Below, piece by piece: positions 26,656 through 35,201 of a DNA stretch of 64,000 nucleotides. Origin of the DNA: an uncultured Lachnospiraceae bacterium (lineage in GTDB: Bacteria > Bacillota > Clostridia > Lachnospirales > Lachnospiraceae); assembly GCA_934294885.1 (NCBI GenBank), contig CAKRAK010000001.1, forward strand, positions 62,001 to 126,000. The letters run 5' to 3'. The position numbers and the translations under genes are program-made. A model generated the notes under the pieces. It did not search any database. It worked only from the letters and a program-made list of their open reading frames with translations, and was not told the origin of the DNA. The stretch's first letter is position 1. Each line of letters begins with the position of its first letter.

Positions 26656-27894
26656 TTATGAACGATAATCTCCGTTTATTTTTACATAATCATAAGTCAG
26701 GTCACATCCCCATGCCTTGGCACTTACATCACCGTCATTCAAGGATATATTAACCATAATCTCATCCTCTGCCAGAACTTCCTTTGCAAATTCCTCTGAA
26801 AACGGAATACCGGCACCACCACGGCACACAGGAAGCACACCCTTTACGGATGCCAGATCCACATCCACTTTATGAATGTCAAATTCTGCCTCCGCATATC
26901 CTATGGCACATAAAACACGACCCCAGTTGGCATCTTCTCCAAAGATTGCACACTTGAATAACGGAGAACGAATGACACTCTTTGCTACAATAATAGCTGT
27001 ATCCAGATCCTTTGCATTTGATACGGTACACTCAATTAATTTGGTAGCACCTTCTCCATCCTTTGCCAACATTCTTGTTAAATTCATCATAACAATATAT
27101 AACGCCTGCTTAAATGTTTGATAAGCTTCATCTTCCCCATCTATTTCTTTATTACCGGCTAATCCATTTGCCATAACACAAACCATATCATTTGTAGAAG
27201 TATCCCCATCTACACTTAAACAGTTATAAGTAATCTTTGTAATCTCCGAAAGTGCCTTTTGCAGCATATTTACGGAAATCCTTACATCCGTTGTCAGGAA
27301 GTTTAAGGTTGTTGCCATATTCGGATGAATCATACCGCTTCCCTTTGCCATTCCACCAAGAGTACAGGTCTTTCCATCCAATGTAAATGTAACCGCAACC
27401 TCCTTCGGAACGGTATCAGTTGTCATAATTGCATTGACCGCTTTTGCATTACCATCATAAGAAAGACCATTTGCCAGTTTTCCCATATTTTCTTCAATGG
27501 GTTCAATCGGAAGAATCTGACCGATTACTCCGGTAGATGCTACCACAACCTCATTTGGGGAAATCCCCAGTTCCTTTGCAGCCAAATCAGCCATTTTTTG
27601 TGCTTTTTCTTCTCCGTCCGCATTACAGGTATTTGCATTCTTGGAATTTGCGATTACTGCCTTTGCCTTGCCACCGGTTGTTTCAAGATGCTTTCTTGTC
27701 ACAAGAATCGGTGCACCCTTTACTTTATTCGTTGTATAAACCGCAGCGGTATTACAGATTACATCACTTACCAGCAATGCAATATCATTTTTATTTTTAT
27801 CCCGATTCAGACCACAATTAATACCATTTGCCTGAAAACCCGCAGCTGCACATACACCGCCACTTATATACTCATAACCTTCAAATTTTTCCAT
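26656..27894 (-). CDS. argJ: Glutamate N-acetyltransferase / amino-acid N-acetyltransferase (ArgJ)
   Basis: This 412-residue enzyme recycles acetyl groups from N-acetylornithine to glutamate in arginine synthesis. The autoprocessing site is present as MIHPNMATTL, with cleavage expected before the threonine at ~residue 195 to give alpha and beta chains. The start with GVCAAAGFQANGI is typical, and GEDANWGRVLCAIGYA is conserved. No argC, argB or argD lies beside it, so this copy is separated from other arginine genes in this window. AGGAGG precedes the ATG. Confidence 0.95.
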   Translation of the reverse strand: MEKFEGYEYISGGVCAAAGFQANGINCGLNRDKNKNDIALLVSDVICNTAAVYTTNKVKGAPILVTRKHLETTGGKAKAVIANSKNANTCNADGEEKAQKMADLAAKELGISPNEVVVASTGVIGQILPIEPIEENMGKLANGLSYDGNAKAVNAIMTTDTVPKEVAVTFTLDGKTCTLGGMAKGSGMIHPNMATTLNFLTTDVRISVNMLQKALSEITKITYNCLSVDGDTSTNDMVCVMANGLAGNKEIDGEDEAYQTFKQALYIVMMNLTRMLAKDGEGATKLIECTVSNAKDLDTAIIVAKSVIRSPLFKCAIFGEDANWGRVLCAIGYAEAEFDIHKVDVDLASVKGVLPVCRGGAGIPFSEEFAKEVLAEDEIMVNISLNDGDVSAKAWGCDLTYDYVKINGDYRS

Positions 27895-27915
27895 ACTACC
27901 ATCCTCCTGTATGTT

Positions 27916-27945
27916 ATTTTAATACTCTTTTCTTTTTCCTGTAAA
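27916..27945 (-). promoter_or_regulatory. Possible promoter of the argJ-pepD-ispF unit
   Basis: Minus-strand TTTACA and TAAAAT are spaced 18 nt apart, close upstream of argJ. No ARG-box operator is evident by eye. Confidence 0.4.
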
Positions 27946-27990
27946 TCAGTTACAATGTTATATTATAAATCATTAGAAGGGAACACCACT

Positions 27991-28170
27991 ATGTCAAATA
28001 TACCAAATGACCCAATGATACTATTAAGCTATATCAACACCCAGCTTCGGGACCATTATTCCAGCCTCGAACTTTTATGTGATGATATGAATCTTGACAA
28101 AGATACATTGTGTAATAAACTAAACAGCATCGATTATCATTATGATGAAGCTCTCAACAAATTCTTATAA
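27991..28170 (+). CDS. DUF4250 small protein
   Basis: This 59-residue protein starts at the ATG at 27991 after AGAAGGGA. A longer open frame in the same phase begins inside the antisense of argJ and is not the gene. The sequence (MSNIPNDPMILLSYIN..., then LCDDMNLDKDTL) matches the DUF4250 family, small helical proteins of unknown function common in Clostridia. It lies divergently from argJ and converges with the patatin-like gene, with three bases between stops. Confidence 0.85.
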   Translation: MSNIPNDPMILLSYINTQLRDHYSSLELLCDDMNLDKDTLCNKLNSIDYHYDEALNKFL

Positions 28171-28173
28171 ACT

Positions 28174-29052
28174 CTACCGGATTCCAAGGAATTCTTTCAT
28201 CTGATCCATTTGCTTTTCCATAGTTTCGTAGCCATGCTGATAGAATTCCTGAAGATGTGTTCTGTCCGTGTCTGTTCTCTTAGGACAGTCTACTGTCGGT
28301 CTTAGAACAAAAACTTTACCTTCCTGTTCCAATTTTTCAATTGCCTCAATTCTTTTATTATAATAGAAGCCTCTGCAATAGATGGCTTTCATCAGATTCG
28401 GATACTGATGATATAAAGGAATGAGCAAACGAAGAGATTCATCCGGAAATTTTTTCCGGTATCCATTAGGTCTTGTCAAAACAATCACATTCTTTTTGTG
28501 TCCGGTTTTCAGCGAACGTCTTAAGGGTATGGAATCCGCCAGACCTCCATCCAGATACGGTACGCCCCTGATATATACCATAGGGGATACCAACGGCAGG
28601 CTGGAAGAGGCTCTGCATATTTTGCATAACATATTCTCATTTTTCCTTTCCTGCATATATTCTGCCTTTCCGGTTAATACATTTGTTACAACCATTTCGC
28701 AATCAATTCCCATATCCACATAGGTCTTAAAATCATAGGGAAATGTCTCCCGGGGAAAGGTTTCAAACAATTTGTCCATATCATAAATACTTTTATGCCG
28801 GATTGCATCCCTTACATTATACTTATACTGATTATCCTCCCCTTCAGGAGCAAGACAGTTAAAGCTGCGTCCTCTTTGCATGGATACATAACTTAAAGCG
28901 TTACATGCACCGGCAGAAACACCGATTACATAAGGAAACATAAAATCCTGATCCATTAAATAATCCAAAACCCCCGCAGTAAATACGCCTCTGGATGCTC
29001 CTCCCTCCAGAACAAGTCCTGCCTTTTGCTCTTTTAACTTGTCACGTATCAT
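28174..29052 (-). CDS. Patatin-like phospholipase family protein
   Basis: This 292-residue protein has the patatin Ser/Asp dyad: oxyanion loop EGGASRGVFTAG, nucleophile GVSAG (~residue 45) and YLDGGLADSIP with the catalytic Asp near residue 170. The family hydrolyses acyl esters of phospholipids, although bacterial members of this type have few tested substrates. Its ATG overlaps the stop of the upstream permease gene (ATGA), so the pair is translationally coupled. Confidence 0.92.
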   Translation of the reverse strand: MIRDKLKEQKAGLVLEGGASRGVFTAGVLDYLMDQDFMFPYVIGVSAGACNALSYVSMQRGRSFNCLAPEGEDNQYKYNVRDAIRHKSIYDMDKLFETFPRETFPYDFKTYVDMGIDCEMVVTNVLTGKAEYMQERKNENMLCKICRASSSLPLVSPMVYIRGVPYLDGGLADSIPLRRSLKTGHKKNVIVLTRPNGYRKKFPDESLRLLIPLYHQYPNLMKAIYCRGFYYNKRIEAIEKLEQEGKVFVLRPTVDCPKRTDTDRTHLQEFYQHGYETMEKQMDQMKEFLGIR

Positions 29053-30410
29053 ATATTATCATCCTCTTTCTCATAGTCTTCTACTTTATTCTCATTACAA
29101 ATCCCATTTGCAGCTTCTTTCGATGTCTCTTTTTCCTGCTCCGATTCCACTGTCTTGTCCATCTGATCAGAATTTAGTTTCTGAATTACCCCACTAGCGG
29201 AAATGCTTTCAATATCAAGATACTGCTCTGTTTGTATCGGTAATTGTTTTTTTTCTAATTTGGAATTACACAATGTACCAATCAATGCATAGACACATGC
29301 AAAGCATGGCGCACCCAATATCATTCCTGGAACACCAAATAAACCGCCACCAATCATAATGGAAAACAAAATCCACATACTGGAAAGATTCAACCGGTCT
29401 CCTAAAATAATCGGTCCGATAATATTACCGTCAATCTGCTGGAGAATCAGAATAAATATGACAAAAAAGATTCCCTGATGCCAGTCTACCATTAACAGGA
29501 TCAACGCACTTGGTATTGCTCCGATAAACGGTCCAAAGTACGGGATAATATTGGTAACACCTACAACAATACTAATCAATACCGCATAATCCATTCCGGC
29601 AATTATCATAAACAGATAACAAATCACACCGATGATGAAGGAATCAATAATCTTACCGTTAATAAATCCTCCAAACACCTTATCAACATACCGGACTCCT
29701 CTTAACAGAGAATTTGCATGCTTTAGGGAAAATATACTGAATGTAAATTTCTTACATACGGAAATCAACAATTCTTTTTCCGCCATAACATAAATAGAGA
29801 TGATTATCATTATGATTGTCTGTAATAATAACTTTAATCCTCCCACAATCCCGGATGTGATTCCTACTACTATTTTATCCATGTTCGGCAAAATATTTTC
29901 ATTTAGATATTTTATTCCCTGCTCATAGATTCGATCCAATGCCATCAGTATATACTTGCTCACCTCTGACTTTTCCGGTTCCAAAGAATCAATCCATTTT
30001 ACTACTGAATCATAGTACTTCGGTGCATCTGATACAATACTGACCAAAGATTGATAGACCTGAGGAATTACCAGATATAATCCTCCGATTACGATTACCA
30101 AAAATGCAACCATGGTACACACGATTCCCAATGCTCTGGAAAACTTCTTTTTCTTTGTCTCATCTTTTTTCCATAAAATACTACCAGCAGGACTGAATAT
30201 ATAATGCTCAAAAAAACGGAGAATCGGATTCAGTAAATATGCAAAAACACAGCCTCCTATAATGGGCCGGAAGGTTGTCTCTATTAATTGTACAGTCTCA
30301 TTGTCCCCCGGCGAATGACGTAGTGCATTTTGAAAAAGCATTGCTATTAAAATGACTGCCAGCAGGGAAACTGCTCCTTTTATATATTTCTTTTCAATTT
30401 TCCATTTCAA
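29049..30410 (-). CDS. AI-2E/PerM-family membrane permease
   Basis: This 453-residue protein has about eight membrane helices and the family's C-terminal block (VGVTNIIPYFGPFIGAIPSA, then GDRLNLSSMWILF). Related proteins export AI-2 or work as Na+/H+ antiporters, so the substrate is open. The start is a TTG at 30410, eight nt after AGGAGG. The last ~65 residues are charged and cytoplasmic. It overlaps the patatin gene by four bases. Confidence 0.88.
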   Translation of the reverse strand: MKWKIEKKYIKGAVSLLAVILIAMLFQNALRHSPGDNETVQLIETTFRPIIGGCVFAYLLNPILRFFEHYIFSPAGSILWKKDETKKKKFSRALGIVCTMVAFLVIVIGGLYLVIPQVYQSLVSIVSDAPKYYDSVVKWIDSLEPEKSEVSKYILMALDRIYEQGIKYLNENILPNMDKIVVGITSGIVGGLKLLLQTIIMIIISIYVMAEKELLISVCKKFTFSIFSLKHANSLLRGVRYVDKVFGGFINGKIIDSFIIGVICYLFMIIAGMDYAVLISIVVGVTNIIPYFGPFIGAIPSALILLMVDWHQGIFFVIFILILQQIDGNIIGPIILGDRLNLSSMWILFSIMIGGGLFGVPGMILGAPCFACVYALIGTLCNSKLEKKQLPIQTEQYLDIESISASGVIQKLNSDQMDKTVESEQEKETSKEAANGICNENKVEDYEKEDDNI

Positions 30411-30507
30411 ATTACATTCCTCCTATCGGGATTCCATCCTTTATCAGCATCCTACAAAAAAAGATTTCAATATCTGATACAGGATACAAATCTACATATA
30501 CCCATCC

Positions 30508-30536
30508 ATTATAAGAGATTCCCCTGCATTCGTCTA
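30508..30536 (-). promoter_or_regulatory. Promoter of the permease-patatin operon
   Basis: Minus-strand TAGACG and a perfect TATAAT are spaced 17 nt apart, about 100 nt before the TTG start. Confidence 0.5.
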
Positions 30537-30586
30537 CCTTTTTCATTTCCCGAAAACATATTTACTGCGCAGAGAAAAAATATGCT

Positions 30587-30665
30587 CCGGGAATCTGGCG
30601 CTGATTAAAGATTTTCAAATGCATCGCATAAATGTGTGCATTTTCCCGATTGCCATAACAAAAAA
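30587..30665 (+). repeat. Dispersed intergenic hairpin repeat, copy 2
   Basis: Aligned with the minus strand of 2851-2933. The hairpin at 30617-30643 keeps the arms AAATGCA/TGCATTT. The inner stem CGCAT/ATGTG replaces CGTAT/ATACG of copy 1 while staying paired through a G.T. CCATAACAAAA follows in both copies. Confidence 0.6.
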
Positions 30666-30722
30666 GACAATCCGATTAAACTGTCCAATGTTCTGCGTTC
30701 AGTTTAAAACGAATTGTCTTTC
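30660..30722 (-). terminator. Terminator of the apt-NfeD-SPFH run
   Basis: On the minus strand AAAGACAATTCG...TTTAAACTG pairs with CAGTTTAA...GGATTGTCTTT, followed by TTTTTTG. Confidence 0.75.
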
Positions 30723-30731
30723 TATAACAGC

Positions 30732-31673
30732 TTACGCCTGTGTATCATCCTTTGCAACTTCTACAACGGACTTGGCAAGTCCTGCCAAACCTTGAATTTC
30801 GGAAGGAATGATAATCTTGGTTGCTTTTCCGTCAGCGGCCTTTGAAAATGCCTCTAAGCTCTTTAACTGAATTACCTGACCGGATGGAGCTGCCTCATTC
30901 AACAAACGAATACCATCTGCATTTGCCTGCTGGATTGCAAGAATTGCCTGTGCCTGACCTTCTGCTTCCCGGATAGTTGCCTCTTTTTTTGCTTCCGCAC
31001 GAAGAATTGCTGATTGCTTATCAGCCTCCGCATTCAGAATAACGGATTCCTTCTGACCTTCCGCACGAAGAATTGCTGACTTCTTCTCACCTTCTGCAAT
31101 CAAAATCTGCTCACGTCTTTCACGTTCTGCTTTCATCTGTTTCTCCATCGCATCCTGAATTGCTGATGGAGGAATGATATTCTTTAACTCAACACGGTTT
31201 ACTTTAATTCCCCATGGGTCGGTTGCTTCATCCAATGTAGCACGCATCTTTGTATTAATGGTCTCTCTTGAAGTAAGTGTCTGGTCTAATTCCAAATCAC
31301 CAATAATATTACGAAGTGTTGTTGCTGTTAAATTCTCAATTGCCATGATTGGATTTTCAACACCATAGCAGAAAAGCTTTGGATCTGTAATCTGGAAGAA
31401 TACAACCGTATCAATTCTCATTGTTACGTTATCCTTTGTAATAACCGGCTGAGGTGCAAAATCAACAACCTGCTCCTTTAAAGTAACCTTTCTTGCAACC
31501 TTATCAATAATAGGCACTTTAAAATGCATACCAACTGACCACGTTCCTGTATAAGTACCAAGTCTCTCAATAACATAGGCATGAGCCTGTGGAACAATCT
31601 TGATGCAGCTTGATACCACAACAATTAAAATAAATATGAGAAATACCATCAAAAAAAATAATCCACCTAACAT
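30732..31673 (-). CDS. SPFH/band-7 (stomatin-like) membrane scaffold protein
   Basis: This 313-residue protein has one N-terminal membrane helix (residues ~3-24), the SPFH domain (VPQAHAYVIERLGTY to IIPPSAIQDAMEKQ) and a long Ala/Glu/Lys coiled coil with near-repeats of ILRAEGQKES and ILRAEAKKEA. It resembles QmcA/YbbK-type proteins, which organise membrane domains. Its partner NfeD gene is 14 bp upstream, the classic SPFH-NfeD pairing. AAGGAG precedes the ATG. Confidence 0.94.
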   Translation of the reverse strand: MLGGLFFLMVFLIFILIVVVSSCIKIVPQAHAYVIERLGTYTGTWSVGMHFKVPIIDKVARKVTLKEQVVDFAPQPVITKDNVTMRIDTVVFFQITDPKLFCYGVENPIMAIENLTATTLRNIIGDLELDQTLTSRETINTKMRATLDEATDPWGIKVNRVELKNIIPPSAIQDAMEKQMKAERERREQILIAEGEKKSAILRAEGQKESVILNAEADKQSAILRAEAKKEATIREAEGQAQAILAIQQANADGIRLLNEAAPSGQVIQLKSLEAFSKAADGKATKIIIPSEIQGLAGLAKSVVEVAKDDTQA

Positions 31674-31687
31674 AAATAATCTCCTTA

Positions 31688-32218
31688 CTATACTGTTTTA
31701 ATAATGTCATCATCCAGTTCCAACGGTTTTGGTTCTTCTGTCTTTTCTTCTTTCTTATCAGAAACCGAATCGGCATTTTCCCTTTCAACGATCAGTTTAA
31801 CGCCCTGAATCTCTAAAACCTTAACAGCCTCACCAACCAAAATGGTCTCTTCGTTATTTTTTGCTCTGGCAGACCATTCCATTCCATTAATTTTTACCTG
31901 TCCGACTTCCTGTAAATTATTGATTTCCTGTAATACCAATGCGGTCTGACCAATCAGTCCTTCTGCATTTGTCTTTTCCGTTTTGGCATCCAAATGCTTT
32001 ACAGCCAATGGTCTGGTCAACAAAAGCAATCCGATGGATACAACAAAAAACAAAATTATCTGAACCGGCAGATTCGCACCTGCTAATGCTGCAATGGCTG
32101 CAACAAAGGAACCACCTGCAAACCAGATTGTGGTTAGTCCCAAAGAAATCAACTCAAATACAATGAGTATTGCTGCCAGCAACAGCCAGGTAATTACCAT
32201 AATTATTGTACTTAACAT
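31688..32218 (-). CDS. NfeD-family membrane protein
   Basis: This 176-residue protein has about three to four membrane helices in residues 1-75 and a C-terminal OB-fold (NfeD) domain at ~85-150 (GLIGQTALVLQEI, VKINGMEWSARA, VLEIQGVKLIVE). The C-terminal tail is acidic. NfeD proteins work with SPFH/stomatin partners; this one is the short form with no N-terminal protease domain. AGGAGG precedes the ATG. It lies between apt and the SPFH gene. Confidence 0.93.
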   Translation of the reverse strand: MLSTIIMVITWLLLAAILIVFELISLGLTTIWFAGGSFVAAIAALAGANLPVQIILFFVVSIGLLLLTRPLAVKHLDAKTEKTNAEGLIGQTALVLQEINNLQEVGQVKINGMEWSARAKNNEETILVGEAVKVLEIQGVKLIVERENADSVSDKKEEKTEEPKPLELDDDIIKTV

Positions 32219-32236
32219 TCTCTACCTCCTCTCTGA

Positions 32237-32770
32237 TTATTTGCCATCATATATAAGTAAAGAATCTACTTTATATTTTGATAATTTGTCTCGTCCCTTT
32301 AATCCGGCAAGCTCCATAATAAATTCAATTCCCACAACTTCTCCGCCGAGACTCTCCACCATCTGGGCGATTGCCTCAATGGTACCTCCTGTGGCGATCA
32401 GATCATCCACAATTACAACCTTATCTCCCGGTTTTATGGCATCCTTATGCATTTCAAGAATTGCTGTACCATACTCCAGATTATATTCTTTTTCTATCGT
32501 CTCACATGGCAGCTTACCTTTTTTTCGGACAGGAACAAATCCCTTTCCCATTGCATACGCAACCGGCACACCAAAGATAAATCCTCTTGATTCCGGTCCC
32601 ACAACCACATCAAAATCAGTGTCCTTTAATTGCTCTACAATTCCGTCAATTGCTTTCTTAAGTCCCTCCGGACTTTGAATAATCGTTGTTATATCCCTAA
32701 AAATAATTCCCTTTTCCGGAAAATCAGGAATACTTCTTACATATTGGTCAATCCCAAATTTATCTTGCAT
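32237..32770 (-). CDS. apt: Adenine phosphoribosyltransferase
   Basis: This 177-residue enzyme salvages adenine to AMP using PRPP. The PRPP-binding motif VVIVDDLIATGGT is intact, along with GPESRGFIFG and the N-terminal IPDFPEKGIIFRDITT, all typical of Apt. GGGAGG precedes the ATG. It is followed closely by the NfeD and SPFH genes. The 350 bp upstream hold a strongly structured sequence. Confidence 0.97.
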   Translation of the reverse strand: MQDKFGIDQYVRSIPDFPEKGIIFRDITTIIQSPEGLKKAIDGIVEQLKDTDFDVVVGPESRGFIFGVPVAYAMGKGFVPVRKKGKLPCETIEKEYNLEYGTAILEMHKDAIKPGDKVVIVDDLIATGGTIEAIAQMVESLGGEVVGIEFIMELAGLKGRDKLSKYKVDSLLIYDGK

Positions 32771-33123
32771 TTATATATCCTCCCGTAAGAAAAGTTTACT
32801 TATGTACCTTACAATCATCTATCATATTATAAGGCACTTATATCTTTCTTGCAAGAAAAACCACATCCAAGTTACTGTCAGGTAATCGTTGGCACGATTC
32901 TTACCGGGACGCTTTCTTACGCAGTGATGGTTCCTTTCAAGGACCGTTCCCACTGTCTGCTTCTCGTAGCGGTACTAAATTTGTGCTTCGCACTTATTAA
33001 GTACCGACGGAAGCAGATGTCCTTATAAGGAACCATCATCTGCTTTCGAAAGCTGTTTTTTCATAATTACAGAATGTTTTATTTGTGGTTATTCTCTTTT
33101 TTGCAACAAAAAACACATCCGGA
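32771..33123. other. 353-bp intergenic region holding a fold-back element
   Basis: No protein-coding frame is supported between apt and spmB. Most of the space is the structured element at 32911-33050, with an additional smaller hairpin at 32881-32906 (GGTAATCGT/ACGATTCTTACC type). Confidence 0.6.
32911..33050. ncRNA. Rod-like structured RNA or fold-back DNA element, unknown family
   Basis: The two halves are near-complete inverted repeats. GCTTT pairs with AAAGC at the ends, GATGGTTCCTT with AAGGAACCATC (11 bp), AAGGAC with GTCCTT, TCTGCTTC with GAAGCAGA, GGTACT with AGTACC, and a GTGCTTCGCAC hairpin caps it. One asymmetric bulge of ~11 nt (CGTTCCCACTG) breaks the rod on one side. On the plus strand it is followed by TGTTTTTTC, like a terminator. 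The imperfect repeats AGAAAAACCACATCC (32854) and ACAAAAAACACATCC (33106) flank it. It is not recognisable as 6S, SRP, tmRNA or RNase P. The strand is undecided. Confidence 0.5.
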
Positions 33124-33666
33124 TTAACCGGTCATCATTTTTGCAGTCACTACACTGGCAATCACGCCCACCAGCATGGAAAACAGACCTACAGGAATCA
33201 CCCATCTGGTCTTCCTGATTCCCATACTCATAAAATAGACAGAAACCGTATAAAACAACGTCTCCGTACAGCTTAATAAAATGGATGCCGATAAACCGAT
33301 ATAGGAATCTGTTCCAAACTCCTTAAACAAATCAAACAAAAGTCCATTGGCACTGGAGGAAGAAAACAGCTTAACAATGCTTACCGGAAGCAATTCTACC
33401 GGCAGGTGGAAAAAATCCGCAATCGGTCTTATTATATTGCAAAGGAGATCAAGGGTCCCCGAATCCCGCAGAATTCCAACTGCAACAAATAATCCGATAA
33501 TGGTGGGCGCTATCTCTATTACAATCCGAATGCCCTTTTCCCCACCGGTAATAAAATCCTGAAAAACAGGTCTTTTTTTCAAAATTCCGTAAATTACAAT
33601 GAAAACAATGGTAACGGGAATCAGAAAAACAGAAAAAAAATTTAACAGCTTCAGCAAATTAAACAC
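33124..33666 (-). CDS. spmB: Spore maturation protein B
   Basis: This 180-residue nucleoside-recognition (Gate) domain membrane protein has five or so helices and the conserved segments ITGGEKGI, IAPTIIGLFVAVGI, GLSASILLSCTETLFYTV. SpmA and SpmB are needed for spore core dehydration in Bacillus. Its start overlaps the spmA stop by eight bases, consistent with a coupled pair. The protein ends close to the structured intergenic element. Confidence 0.94.
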   Translation of the reverse strand: MFNLLKLLNFFSVFLIPVTIVFIVIYGILKKRPVFQDFITGGEKGIRIVIEIAPTIIGLFVAVGILRDSGTLDLLCNIIRPIADFFHLPVELLPVSIVKLFSSSSANGLLFDLFKEFGTDSYIGLSASILLSCTETLFYTVSVYFMSMGIRKTRWVIPVGLFSMLVGVIASVVTAKMMTG

Positions 33667-34252
33667 CCTTCCTTTTCAGAATTATTTTGCAAATACATAA
33701 GGTAACAACCGTTGTAATTGTGGTTGCCAACAGTGCCGGCCCTACAATTATCGTTGGATTCACACTTCCATACTGACTCCGATACGCAATCATGTTCATC
33801 GGTATTAACTGTAGAGACGAAATGTTTAATAGCATAAAAGTACACATCTCATCACTTGCTATTTGTGGGTTCTTCCCCCGTTCCTGTTGTAATTTTTTTA
33901 AAGCTCCCATTGCCTTTAATCCGGCAGGTGTACACGCCCAGGATAACCCTAACATATTAGCAATAAAATTCTCAGCCATATAATGATTGGCTTCATGATC
34001 AGATGGAAGGTTTGGAAAAATCCATTTGAAAACCGGTTTCATGTAACCTGCTAATTTCCGAACCAGTCCACTGGTTTCTGCAATGGAAAGCAGACCATTC
34101 CACATACCAATCACACCCATCATCAAAATCAACAAATCTACAGCCTCCTTGGACGAGTCTATAATTCCTTCACTCACCTGATTCAAAGTACCTGAAAAGG
34201 CTGCTATCATAATCCCAATACATATCATAGCAGCCCACAAATAATCTAACAT
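33659..34252 (-). CDS. spmA: Spore maturation protein A
   Basis: The product is 197 residues from the ATG at 34252 (MLDYLWAAMICIG), which has AGGT upstream and aligns with the usual family start; an ATG nine codons earlier at 34279 has no ribosome site. Motifs typical of SpmA include LMGVIGMWNGLLSIAE, FPNLPSDHEA and NMLGLSWACTPAGLKAMG. It forms a complex-like pair with SpmB in the forespore or mother-cell membrane. No consensus sigma-A promoter is obvious upstream, in line with sporulation-specific expression. Confidence 0.93.
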   Translation of the reverse strand: MLDYLWAAMICIGIMIAAFSGTLNQVSEGIIDSSKEAVDLLILMMGVIGMWNGLLSIAETSGLVRKLAGYMKPVFKWIFPNLPSDHEANHYMAENFIANMLGLSWACTPAGLKAMGALKKLQQERGKNPQIASDEMCTFMLLNISSLQLIPMNMIAYRSQYGSVNPTIIVGPALLATTITTVVTLCICKIILKRKGV

Positions 34253-34396
34253 TTTATTACCTGAATTTTCTTTATTCATCTATATGAAATTTTTTTATTT
34301 TTAGAATCTGTTGCAAAACTTTTTATCTGTCCCCTTAAAGTCTGTGGCACAACGGTTTCTGAAATATAATCTACTTAAATTTACATGTATTTCACC

Positions 34397-35128
34397 TTAT
34401 TTTTTTAAATGACAGAGTAATCGAAGAATTACCATCCAAAGAACCAAAAATGTCGTGCAAAGCAAAATAAAACCCACCAAATACCATCTACTGCCAAATA
34501 ACTCCGAAATGACCATCAACGGAGAACCGGCAGAGGGGGTCTGAATAAACCAATAATTTGTTTTCAAATATAAATTTACAGGATACATTATTACAATCCC
34601 CAAAAATCCGAAAAGCATGGGTATCCAGAAATTGCTCCAATATGGTACAATCTCTTCCGAAAAAAAAAGCCACATTCCCAGACATACAATACTTCCATGG
34701 GAAAGGAATGCATGAATATGCATATAATTAAAGAACGGATACATGCTCCAGTCCGGAAACAGCAATGCAGAAATTGCTCCCGGTACACATAAAAGCAGAT
34801 AAACAACTCCTAAGCAATGCTGATTCGACCAGACATAAGCGGCTCCGATCCATAACGCCATGCTGCATAAATGCAAAGGTAAAAAATCTTTATTAAAATG
34901 CCCGGTAATCATCAAAATAACGTCCCGGTAAATTCCCATAACGGGCAAAAAAGACCCCAGAAGGATGCGGGCCTTTTTTCTCTTATCACAATCCCTTTGC
35001 AGATACCATTTTGTAGAAAGTAAGCAGGCAAGGAAAATAAAACACAGCCACGCCACATGTCCAAATCCAAATAAAGAAAAGCCACTTCCAGAGGGATAGT
35101 CAGATTGAAATTGAAAAAATGTTTTCAT
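34397..35128 (-). CDS. TIGR02206-family (YwaF-like) integral membrane protein
   Basis: This 243-residue protein has about seven membrane helices. The family is recognised from LFGFGHVAWL, LPLHLCSMALW, HCLGVVYLLLCVPGA, LFPDW and the histidine-containing FNYMHIHAFLSHG. Function is unknown across the family. The nearest GGAGG is about 15 nt before the ATG, which is long. It is the last gene after the DUF4037 and DUF4125 genes, separated by 73 bp that contain a weak inverted repeat. Confidence 0.85.
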   Translation of the reverse strand: MKTFFQFQSDYPSGSGFSLFGFGHVAWLCFIFLACLLSTKWYLQRDCDKRKKARILLGSFLPVMGIYRDVILMITGHFNKDFLPLHLCSMALWIGAAYVWSNQHCLGVVYLLLCVPGAISALLFPDWSMYPFFNYMHIHAFLSHGSIVCLGMWLFFSEEIVPYWSNFWIPMLFGFLGIVIMYPVNLYLKTNYWFIQTPSAGSPLMVISELFGSRWYLVGFILLCTTFLVLWMVILRLLCHLKK

Positions 35129-35201
35129 ACAAAATCAACGAAACCTCCAACCATCATCACTTGTAATGATAGTTTTCCCACCGGAGGGAAATTTATTCTT
35201 A

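Larger units (their letters stand above)
30411..30731. other. 320-bp intergenic region: promoter, repeat and terminator
   Basis: It contains the permease promoter, an imperfect hairpin at about 30546-30595 (TTTCCCG/CGGGAA outer arms, CATATTT/AAATATG inner arms), copy 2 of the dispersed hairpin repeat, and the terminator of the SPFH gene. No protein-coding frame is supported. Confidence 0.6.

Noticed and set aside
27325..28170. A 281-codon plus-strand frame ending in the DUF4250 sequence
   Set aside because: Most of it is antisense to argJ with no ribosome site. Only the last 59 codons, after AGAAGGGA, form the real gene.
30546..30595. A separate small RNA from the TTTCCCG/CGGGAA hairpin
   Set aside because: The pairing is imperfect and A/T rich, with no T-run. 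It is noted only as part of the intergenic region.
32911..33050. 6S, SRP, tmRNA or RNase P RNA
   Set aside because: No SRP apical motif, no tmRNA or RNase P core, and the bulge pattern lacks the large central bubble with promoter-like sequence of 6S RNA. Left as unknown.
34253..34279. Upstream ATG as spmA start
   Set aside because: No ribosome site precedes it, and the ATG at 34252 fits the family start and has AGGT upstream.
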